Assembly (NCBI RefSeq): GCF_025244705.1
Contig: NZ_CP104207.1
Location: 1,860,001-1,924,000, forward strand
DNA: 64,000 nucleotides
DNA from: Sphingopyxis sp. PET50
Lineage (GTDB): Bacteria > Pseudomonadota > Alphaproteobacteria > Sphingomonadales > Sphingomonadaceae
Direction of reading: 5' to 3'
A program made the translations under genes and the position numbers. Shown piece by piece: positions 56,985 to 64,000 of the stretch. How positions within the stretch are numbered: the first letter of the stretch is position 1; each line of letters opens with the position of its first letter. The notes under the pieces are model-generated. The model saw only the letters and a list, made by a program, of their open reading frames with translations, was not told the origin of the DNA and did not search any database.

Positions 56985-58944
56985 TCAGATCGCGACCTGG
57001 CTGCCCAGTTCGACCACGCGGTTGGTCGGCAGGCGGAAATATTCCATCGCGCTTTCCGAATTGCGCAGCATCCACGCGAACAATTTCTCCCGCCAGATCG
57101 GCATGCCCGGCTTGGCCGCGGCGATCAAAGTCTGGCGCGACAGGAAAAAGCTGGTCTCGAGCATCTTGAAGGCGCCGCCGCAGCCTGTGACGCGGTGCAG
57201 CGCCGCCGGCACGTCGACCGGCTGCATGAAGCCGTAATTCAGGATCAGGCGATGGAACCCCTGCCCCAGATCGTTGAGCTGACAGAATTTCGCCTCATCG
57301 ACAAAGGGCACGTCGGCGACCTTGATCGTCAGCAGGATGATCCGTTCGTGCAGCACCTTGTTGTGCTTCAGATTGTGGAGCAGCGCGTGCGGCACGCCGT
57401 CGGCGGTCGAGGTCATGAACACCGCGGTCCCCGGCACGCGGGTCGCGCTGGTCGCCGCCGATTTGACGAAGATCGGGATCGGCATCGCGCCTTCGGCCAT
57501 TTCCTGCTGCATCAGCTTGCGCCCGCGCGACCAGGTGGTCAGCATCGTGAAGATCGTCAGGCCGATCGCCAGCGGCACCCAGCCGCCATCGGGCACCTTG
57601 ATCAGATTGGCGCCGAAATAGGCGATGTCGACGATGAAGAACACGGCAAGGACCGGCAACGCCTTCCACGCCGGCCATCTCCACAGCGCGAACAGCACCA
57701 CGCTCATCAGGCAGGTGTCGATGAACATCGCGCCGGTCACCGCGATGCCATAGGCTGCTGCGAGATTACTCGACGAGCCGAAGCCGAGGACGAGGATGAT
57801 CACCATCACCATCAGGCCCCAGTTGACGAGCGGTATGTAGATTTGCCCGGCCGCCGACGCGCTGGTGTGGTCGACACGCAGGCGCGGCATGAAACCGAGC
57901 TGGATCGCCTGCTGGGTCAGCGAAAAGGCGCCGGTGATCACCGCCTGGCTGGCGATGATCGTCGCCAGGATCGTCAGCAGCACGACCGGGATGCGCCAAT
58001 CGTCGGGCACCATCAGGAAGAAGGGATCCTGCAGCAATTCGCTTGCGGGACGCACCTGCTCCGCCAGCACCATCGCGCCCTGGCCCATATAGTTCAGCAT
58101 CAGCGCCGGCATGACGAAGAACATCCAGCTCAGCCCGATCGGCGTGCGGCCGAAATGCCCCATGTCGGTATAGAGCGCCTCGGCCCCCGTCACCGCGAGC
58201 ACCACGGCCCCCAGCGCGATAAAGGCCGTAAAGCCGTCGCTGTAGAAAAAGCGCAGCGCGTTGATCGGGTTCAGCGTCTCGACGATGATCTGCGGATGAT
58301 CGACGATATGCAGGACGCCAAGCATCGCAAGCACCGCGAAATACAGCAGCATGACCGGCCCGAAAAGCGCCCCTACCTTGGCCGTCCCGCGCGACTGGAT
58401 CGCGAACAGGCCGATCAGGATGGCAAGCGCGATGGGCACGATATAGGGCTGGAATCCGGTATTGACGTATCCCAGCCCCTCGGTGGCCGACAGCACCGAC
58501 ATGGCAGGCGTGATCATGCTGTCGCCATAGAAGAGCGCCGTCGCGAATACGCCCAGCAGCACGAGCGGCCAGCTCCAGCGCTTGCCTTCCGACGAGCGGC
58601 TGATCAGCGCCAGCAACGCCATGCTGCCGCCCTCGCCCTTGTTGTCGGCCTTGGTGATCGTCATCACATATTTGAAGGTCACCACCAGCATCATCGACCA
58701 GAAGACGAGGCTCAGCACGCCATAGATGTGCAGGCTGTCGGTCTCGATGCCGTAATGGCCGGAAAAGGTTTCGCGGAAGGCGTATAGCGGGCTGGTTCCG
58801 ATATCGCCGAACACGACGCCGATCGCGCCGACGGCGAGCTTCAGCTCGGCCATCGCCATGATGGCCATGGCCATGCGCGGTCTCTGCGGCGCTTGCGGCG
58901 GCCCCTTCGGTATCGTCCGCCGCCATTGGCGACTCAACAGTCAT
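56985..58944 (-). CDS. kup: Kup-type potassium uptake transporter (frameshift in sequence)
   Basis: 652 residues after repair from ATG 58942-58944. Low-affinity K+/H+ symporter with about 12 membrane helices; [20 protein letters not shown] is the family signature near residue 35, and a C-terminal cytoplasmic domain follows helix 12. The N-terminus [19 protein letters not shown] is in another frame; they join at GCTCGGC 58844-58850 (inferred GCCGGC), giving [18 protein letters not shown]. Without repair, a start inside 58859-58937 would be chosen. Monocistronic. Confidence 0.94.
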
Positions 58945-58981
58945 CGCGCGCCTTTAGACCAGCCGCAGGAAAAGGGAAGTG

Positions 58982-59660
58982 TCACCGTGCGCCGGGGGTT
59001 TCGGGGGCGGTTTCGGGCGAAGAATCGGCTAGGCGGCAGGGCCGGCCCCAGCGCCTGCCGCAGCTCGGCGAGCCGCGCCTCGAGGTCGGGCCGCCACGGC
59101 GCGTCGGCCGGGCTGCGTTCGAGCAACTGTCCCCACACCGCCTCGGCGCCTTTCAGGTCGCCGCCCTGCGCGAGCGCCAACCCCGCGAAGAAGGGCGGCG
59201 CGGGATGCGACGGATCGCGCTTCGCCGCCTCTTCGAACGCCAGCGCCGCGGCGGGCGACATCGTACCGCCGCCATGCGCGACGAGCGCATTGCCCAGCCC
59301 GACCCACAGATCGACATTGTCGGGATATTTTTCGAGCCCCTTCTCGAGCGTCTGCGCCGCGAGCCCATATTTCTTCGAGCGGGCAAATCCGTCGGAGATT
59401 CCCAGCCACGGCGCCGCCGGGCCGAAACGATCGGTCATACCCTGCCGCCGGTCGGTGATTACCTCGCCGAAGCCCTCGGGCTCGGCCGGGGCCGCGACCG
59501 GCTTGCCCGGCAGCGACGGCTTCCCCTGCAGCGCATAGCCGGCAAGGCCCAGCATTACCGCCGCCGCGGCCAGCGGCCGCGCGCCGCCGGGCAGCTTGCC
59601 GAGAAACATGATGCCGCCGACGGTCAGCGCCGCTGCGAGCATGATCAGGATCCAGATCAT
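58982..59660 (-). CDS. ccmI: CcmI-like TPR protein of cytochrome c maturation (frameshift in sequence)
   Basis: 225 residues after repair from ATG 59658-59660. Two N-terminal membrane helices (about 1-22, 28-45), then TPR motifs (SKKYGLAAQTLEKGLEKYPDNVDLWVGLGNAL; ALAFEEAAKRDPSHP) typical of the periplasmic apocytochrome-binding part. GCTAGGC at 59028-59034 is read as GCCGGC; the true tail is PPADSSPETAPETPGAR and the stop is at 58982-58984. The ATG overlaps the ccmH stop by 4 bp. Last gene of the ccm operon. Confidence 0.9.
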
Positions 59661-60091
59661 GCCTCGCCCCCGCTGTCGCCGCCGCCGCGCCGGAAGCGCC
59701 CGAAGGCGAGCCAGCCGCCGAGCGCGAGGAACAGCAAGGGGCCGATCCACAGAAACGCCGTCGCCGTGTCGAACGGAGGGTCGTAGCTCACCCAATTGCC
59801 ATAGCGCGCGATCAGCCAGTCGCGGATCGCATCGGGGCTCTCGCCCGCCGCGATCTTGGTCCGCACCTCGTTGCGCATGTCGCTAGGCCAGCGGCGCGTC
59901 GCTGTCGGCGATCGACTGGCCCTGGCAGACCAGGCAGCGCAGCGTTTCCATCAGCGCCTTCGCCTTCGCCTCCTTGGCCGGATCGGCGAGCTGCTGATAG
60001 GCATAGGGCAGCCGAGCGGCAGGCGATCCTGCGCGATGGCCGGCGCGGCCGCGATCGCCAGCCATGCGATCAGGGCGGTGCCCCGCCTCAT
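59657..60091 (-). CDS. ccmH: Cytochrome c-type biogenesis protein CcmH (two frameshifts in sequence)
   Basis: 143 residues after repair. Signal peptide ([21 protein letters not shown]), then the thioredox motif [19 protein letters not shown], and a C-terminal membrane anchor ([19 protein letters not shown]). CcmH reduces apocytochrome cysteines for heme ligation. The frame is broken at GCTAGGC 59882-59888 (inferred GCCGGC; gives APLAGDMRNEVR) and again near 60011-60017 (about two extra bases). Start overlaps dsbE stop (ATGA). Confidence 0.92.
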
Positions 60092-60729
60092 TTCATCGCC
60101 TCCAGCCTGGCGATGATTTCGGGGACCTGCTCCTGCAGGATCACGCCCTGGATCTGCTCGCGGATGATCCCCTTGCCGTCGATCAGGAAGGTTTCGGGCA
60201 CGCCGGACGATCCCAGCGCGATCTGCACGCTGCTCTGCACGTCGGACCCGATGCGGTCGAACGGATTGCCGACCTCGTTCAGGAATTGCGCGACATCGTC
60301 GGGCCGGTCGCGGATCGCGATGCCGTCGATCGGGATTCCCGCCGCCTTCAGCGCCTCGAGCTGCGGCGCCTCGGCGCGGCACGGGATGCACCAGCTTGCG
60401 AAGACGTTGACCAGCCGCGGCCTGCCGTCGGCGAGCTGGCTGCTCTTCAGCCCCTCGACCCCCGCGGTCGCGGGGGGCAGGTCGAACAGCGGCATCGGCT
60501 TGTTGATCCATTGCGACTGGATCAGCGTCTCGCCCGGCACCGTCAGCCGGTAGACGAAGGCACCGAACAGCAGCCCCATGATCGCCAGCGGCGCAAAAAG
60601 CACGAGATTGCCCTTCGCCGGTCCGCCGTCGCGGCGCGATTGCACGCGATAGGCGAGGTATCCGACGACGCAGACCGACAACAGGAACAGCGCCAGCTTG
60701 ACGAAGAACATGATCTCGCGATCCGTCAT
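60088..60729 (-). CDS. dsbE: Thiol:disulfide interchange protein DsbE/CcmG with extra N-terminal helix
   Basis: 213 residues. Thioredoxin-like domain with active site [12 protein letters not shown] (about 115-125) and the [15 protein letters not shown] region of CcmG. The usual single anchor ([21 protein letters not shown], about 42-62) is preceded by another hydrophobic helix ([18 protein letters not shown], about 10-27), a longer N-terminus than normal; the ATG at 60727-60729 overlaps the ccmF stop (ATGA), which supports it. Alternatively the first 37 residues derive from a fused small gene. Confidence 0.92.
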   Translation of the reverse strand: MTDREIMFFVKLALFLLSVCVVGYLAYRVQSRRDGGPAKGNLVLFAPLAIMGLLFGAFVYRLTVPGETLIQSQWINKPMPLFDLPPATAGVEGLKSSQLADGRPRLVNVFASWCIPCRAEAPQLEALKAAGIPIDGIAIRDRPDDVAQFLNEVGNPFDRIGSDVQSSVQIALGSSGVPETFLIDGKGIIREQIQGVILQEQVPEIIARLEAMK

Positions 60730-62687
60730 TTCCAGCGATCCCGATCCTTGCGCGCCCTGCGCGCCCGCCACAAGGTGAGCAACTGCGCCCGCCCGAGCAT
60801 CGACAGCGCCGCGCCGAGCGCGATCAGCGCGCCGCCCAGCCATATCCACCACACCAGCGGCTTCCACCACAGGCGGAGCTGATAGCGGTCCGCGCCATCG
60901 GCCCCGGCCACCGGCTGCCCCAGCACGACATAGAGCTGCCCGCCCGGCCGCGTCAGCAGCGCCGCCTCGTTGGTCTCGGTCGGCGCGGTGCCCATCAAGC
61001 CGGGGAACATCCGCGATTCGGGCTTCAGCACGTGCGAGGCGCCGCCCGATGTCGCGATCAGCGTGCCTTCGATCGCGGTATAGTTCGGCCCCGCCACCGG
61101 CCGCACGCCCTTGAACAATACCTCATAGCCGGCGACCTTGATCGTGTCGCCGGGCGCCGCCGCGACCAGCCGTTCCTTGATGAAGGCGCTCTCCGCCCCC
61201 ATGCCCGCCAGCGCCACCGCGACCCCGAAATGCGCGATCACCATGCCCCAGGTCGGCAGCGGCGTGCGGCGCAGATTGCGGCCCCACAGCGGCGCGAGGC
61301 TCGCCACCGCGACGACGCCCGCCACCGTCATGCCGAGCAGCGGCAATATCCCGATCCTGCCTCCGAAAATGACGAGCAGCACCAGCACCAGCGCCCCCGC
61401 GAACACCGCCATCGGCAACCGTGCCCACAGTTTCTGGCCGTCGTCCTTGCGCCAGGCCAGCAGCGGCCCCGCGACCATGACGAGGCACAGGATCAGCGCC
61501 AGCGGCCCCGCGACCTTGTTGTAATAGGGCGGGCCGACCGAAATCTTCTCGCCCAGCGCCTCGGCGACGATCGGATAGAGGGTGCCGAGCAGCACCAGCG
61601 CGAGGATCGTCGTCAAGAGCAGGTTGTTGATGACCAGCGATCCCTCGCGGCTCAGCAGCGCGAACTTCTTGCCCTCGGCGACCGTCCCCGCGCGCAGCGC
61701 GAACAAAGTCAGCGCGCCGCCGATATAGATCGCCATCAGCGCGAGCAGGAAGGTGCCGCGCTCGGGATCGACCGCGAAGCTATGGACGCTGGTCAGGAGG
61801 CCCGACCGCACGATGAAGGTGCCGACCATCGACATCGAGAAACCGATCACCGCCAGCATTACCGTCCAGGCGCGCAGCGCGTTGCGCGTCGCCGTCACCG
61901 CGACCGAATGGAGCAACGCCGCGCCCGCGAGCCAGGGGATCAGCGAGACATTCTCGACCGGATCCCAGAACCACCAGCCGCCCCAGCCCAGTTCATAATA
62001 GGCCCAGTAGCTGCCCGCGGTGATGCCGAGCGTCAGGAAGATCCAGCTCCCCAGCACCCACGGCCGCATCGCGCGGGCGAAGGCGGGTCCGATCTCGCGC
62101 GTGATCAGCGCGCCGACCGCGAAGCTGAACGCCACCGACAGCCCGACATAACCGACGTAGAGCGTCGGCGGGTGAAAGGCGAGGCCGGGGTCCTGGAGCA
62201 GCGGATTGAGACCCTGCCCGTCGGGCGGCGCCACCGGCAGGCGCTTGAACGGGTTCGACGAAAAGATCAGGAAGGCGAAGAAACCGAGGCTCAGCGCCGC
62301 CTGCGCCGCGAGCGTCGCGATCAGCGTATCCTCGCGCAACCTTTTCTCGAAGATCGCGACCAGCGCCCCTGAAATGCCCAGGATCGTCAGCCACAGCAGC
62401 ATCGACCCTTCATGATTGCCCCATGCCCCCGCGACCTTGAACAGCATCGGTTTCAAACTGTTGCTGTTGCGCGCGACCAGCTCGACCGACATGTCCGACC
62501 GCACGAACAGCGCGATCAGCAGGGCAAAGGCGAGTGCGGTCAGCACCCCCTGCGCCACGCTCGTCGGCCGCACCAGCGCCGCCAGATCCTTCTGCCCGCC
62601 GCGCAGATAGATCGTGCCCGCGACCAGCGACAGGCACGCGAGCGCCGCCGCGATCCAGAGCAGCGCGAGGCCGAGTTCGGCGATCAT
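60726..62687 (-). CDS. ccmF: Heme lyase CcmF
   Basis: 653 residues, about 15 membrane helices. Core of the heme ligation complex with CcmH/CcmI. The WWD heme-handling motif ELGWGGWWFWDPVENVSLIPWL lies near residue 235; conserved His residues in HPPTLYVGYVGLSVAF and LLHSVAVT. Frame intact. A REP element separates it from ccmE (128 bp), while downstream genes overlap it. Confidence 0.97.
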   Translation of the reverse strand: MIAELGLALLWIAAALACLSLVAGTIYLRGGQKDLAALVRPTSVAQGVLTALAFALLIALFVRSDMSVELVARNSNSLKPMLFKVAGAWGNHEGSMLLWLTILGISGALVAIFEKRLREDTLIATLAAQAALSLGFFAFLIFSSNPFKRLPVAPPDGQGLNPLLQDPGLAFHPPTLYVGYVGLSVAFSFAVGALITREIGPAFARAMRPWVLGSWIFLTLGITAGSYWAYYELGWGGWWFWDPVENVSLIPWLAGAALLHSVAVTATRNALRAWTVMLAVIGFSMSMVGTFIVRSGLLTSVHSFAVDPERGTFLLALMAIYIGGALTLFALRAGTVAEGKKFALLSREGSLVINNLLLTTILALVLLGTLYPIVAEALGEKISVGPPYYNKVAGPLALILCLVMVAGPLLAWRKDDGQKLWARLPMAVFAGALVLVLLVIFGGRIGILPLLGMTVAGVVAVASLAPLWGRNLRRTPLPTWGMVIAHFGVAVALAGMGAESAFIKERLVAAAPGDTIKVAGYEVLFKGVRPVAGPNYTAIEGTLIATSGGASHVLKPESRMFPGLMGTAPTETNEAALLTRPGGQLYVVLGQPVAGADGADRYQLRLWWKPLVWWIWLGGALIALGAALSMLGRAQLLTLWRARRARKDRDRWK

Positions 62688-62713
62688 CCGATCGTCGCCC
62701 TGATTTCGAACGC

Positions 62714-62800
62714 CGCCCCCGCGCAGGCGGGGGCCGCATCCGGTTTACGCGGCGGCGCAGGAACAGGCCGACAGCGGCCCCCGCCTGCGCGGGGGCGACG
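62714..62800. repeat. REP-like inverted repeat between ccmE and ccmF
   Basis: GCCCCCGCGCAGGCGGGGGCC and its complement GGCCCCCGCCTGCGCGGGGGC; same family as 19210-19296 with CGCAGG in place of CGAAGG. Confidence 0.8.
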
Positions 62801-62814
62801 GGAATGAAGCAGGC

Positions 62815-63255
62815 TCATCCCTGCGGCGCCGCCTTGGCCAGGCCCTTGGGCATCTCGCCCATCTGCGGCGGCATGTACCGCTCGTCGTGCTTCGCCAATA
62901 TGCGGTCCGCGACGAAGGTCCCGTCGGCGCGCATCCGCCCGTCGGCGACCATGCCGCTTTCCTCGGCGAACAGGTCGGGGACGATGCCGGTGAACTGCAC
63001 CGGCACCGACGCCTTGCCGTCGGTTGCGACGAAACGGATCGTCACCCCGTCGGCCTGCCGTTCGATGCTCCCCGCCGCGACCATGCCGCCCAGCCGCATC
63101 GGCTCGCCGACGACCGCCTTGCCCGCCCTGATCTCCTGCGGGGTGCGGAAATAGGCGGCCTCGTCGCGCAGCGCGCTCGCGCCGAGCACCCCCGCCCCCG
63201 CGACACCGGCAAGCGCGACCAGCGCCAGGATCAGTCTTTGATGCTTCGCCTTCAT
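62815..63255 (-). CDS. ccmE: Heme chaperone CcmE
   Basis: 146 residues. N-terminal anchor (about 7-27), OB-fold with FRTPQEIRAGKAVVGEPMRLGGMV, and the covalent heme-binding His in ILAKHDERYMPP (about 126-137). Ferries heme to CcmF. The ATG overlaps the ccmD stop by 4 bp. Confidence 0.97.
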   Translation of the reverse strand: MKAKHQRLILALVALAGVAGAGVLGASALRDEAAYFRTPQEIRAGKAVVGEPMRLGGMVAAGSIERQADGVTIRFVATDGKASVPVQFTGIVPDLFAEESGMVADGRMRADGTFVADRILAKHDERYMPPQMGEMPKGLAKAAPQG

Positions 63256-63407
63256 TTGCGATTCCTGCGCAGCGCGTCGCTGCGCTTTTCGGCCTTGGTC
63301 ATCGCGCGCCAGCTCGTCCACAGCACCGCGCCGGTCAAGAACATGGTCAGCCCATAGGCGGCGGCCACATAGGCCCATTGCCCGCTCCCGCTGATCACCC
63401 CGGTCAT
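63252..63407 (-). CDS. ccmD: Small heme exporter subunit CcmD
   Basis: 51 residues from ATG 63405-63407, too short for usual thresholds. One membrane helix (WAYVAAAYGLTMFLTGAVLW) then a basic cytoplasmic tail (RAMTKAEKRSDALRRNRK), as in CcmD, which helps release holo-CcmE. The ATGA overlap with ccmE and position after ccmC support it. Confidence 0.92.
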   Translation of the reverse strand: MTGVISGSGQWAYVAAAYGLTMFLTGAVLWTSWRAMTKAEKRSDALRRNRK

Positions 63408-63428
63408 GCGTCAATGCCCCCGGCCATA

Positions 63429-64000
63429 TCAATTCTCGTCGTCGGCGAGCCGCCGCAGCCGCGCCGCGACGCGGTTGTCGGCGATGATCCGCCGCATCCG
63501 CATCAGCACGATGGCGCCGAATAGCAAGGAAAAACCCAGCAAGGTCAAGCCCAGCGGCCACAGCAGCGCGCCGTCGATGCTCGACCCGCGCACGGTGATG
63601 CTCGGCCCCTGGTGCAGGCTGTTCCACCACACGACGCTGCGGTTGATGATCGGGATGTTGATCGCGCCGACCAGCGCATAGACGGCGGCGCCGCGCGACA
63701 GCGTCCCGCCCTGTTTCTGCCCCTCGTCGCCGCCCGTCAGCGCGATGAAGCCCGCATAGAGAAAGAGCAGGACGAGCATCGAGGTCATCCGCCCGTCCCA
63801 TTCCCACCAGGTCCCCCAGGTCGGCTTGCCCCAGATCGACCCGGTGGCAAGACAGAGCGCGGTAAACAGCATCCCCGGCACCGCGATGGCGCGCGCGGCG
63901 ATTCCCGCCAGCGGATGCCGCCAGACGAGTTGCACGAGTCCCGCGACCGCCAGGCTCGTCCAGCCGCCCATGCCCAGCCACGCCGACGGCACATGAACGT
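63429..64000 (-). CDS. ccmC: Heme exporter protein CcmC, partial (N-terminus beyond window)
   Basis: About 190 codons visible. Several membrane helices with the tryptophan-rich WGTWWEWDGRMTS motif that binds heme near the visible residue 60, and the conserved INRSVVWWNSLHQGPSI. The window ends just upstream of HVPSAWLGM, so roughly 45-50 N-terminal residues lie to the right. First visible gene of ccmC-D-E-F-dsbE-H-I. Confidence 0.96.
   Translation of the reverse strand, partial: VHVPSAWLGMGGWTSLAVAGLVQLVWRHPLAGIAARAIAVPGMLFTALCLATGSIWGKPTWGTWWEWDGRMTSMLVLLFLYAGFIALTGGDEGQKQGGTLSRGAAVYALVGAINIPIINRSVVWWNSLHQGPSITVRGSSIDGALLWPLGLTLLGFSLLFGAIVLMRMRRIIADNRVAARLRRLADDEN

Noticed and set aside
58859..58937. 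Kup starts within a Met-rich [12 protein letters not shown] region
   Set aside because: Correcting GCTCGGC at 58844 links a normal acidic N-terminus in another frame to the conserved first helix, so the Met-rich start is a frame artefact.

Overview
The window is a high-GC chromosomal segment from an alphaproteobacterium, most likely a sphingomonad close to Sphingopyxis. Gene families, a complete-style System I cytochrome c maturation cluster (ccmCDEFG-H-I), gatCAB, kup, lipA and a type 2 leuA support this. Almost all of it is ordinary core chromosome with many short palindromic intergenic repeats (REP-like).

Layout: trigger factor (partial) and tRNA-Leu; a periplasmic operon with an M48 protease; gatC-gatA-gatB; a DUF3089 protein and ruvX; pyrB with a non-catalytic-looking dihydroorotase homologue; a LuxR-type regulator next to a candidate small RNA; two SPOR/tetratricopeptide proteins flanking a ParA gene; serB and miaA with overlapping divergent start codons; ilvB-ilvN-ilvC; a 3.3 kb transposon (26901-30216) with 23-bp perfect inverted repeats, an 8-bp target duplication and a cargo of small proteins, a toxin-antitoxin-like pair and a NYN nuclease; a secreted-type TPR-CHAT protein; YceI, rhodanese and leuA with a Leu-rich leader peptide; a SmaI-like restriction-modification locus whose nuclease gene is split by an IS630-family element; an ArsR/SRPBCC operon; an ECF sigma/YCII/DUF6445 operon; a diguanylate cyclase followed by a MITE-like element; a GNAT-nitrilase fusion; SDR/AraC; nitronate monooxygenase; lipA and a COQ10-like gene; carbonic anhydrase; an AHH nuclease pair; kup; and the ccm cluster running off the right edge.

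A property of the whole window decides how it must be read. About 26 breaks in reading frame fall in otherwise conserved genes, including gatB, pyrB, ilvB, ilvC, leuA, kup and ccmH. Every one I could resolve is explained by extra bases (net +1 or +2). Sixteen lie exactly on a sequence that becomes GCCGGC when the frame is repaired (observed as GCCTAGC, GCCGAGC, GCTGCGGC, GCCTGGC or their complements). This looks like a systematic sequencing/consensus error at a modified GCCGGC motif, not gene decay. I therefore annotate these genes as single CDSs with a noted frameshift. The real genetic disruption is the IS630 insertion in the restriction gene, which has perfect ends, a TA duplication and exact frame restoration on excision.

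The metabolic genes fit together as branched-chain amino-acid synthesis (ilvB, ilvN, ilvC, leuA, with leader-peptide signatures), pyrimidine synthesis (pyrB and partner), Gln-tRNA/Asn-tRNA amidation (gatCAB) and cytochrome c assembly. The accessory novelty is concentrated in 26.9-30.2 kb and 38.5-41.3 kb.
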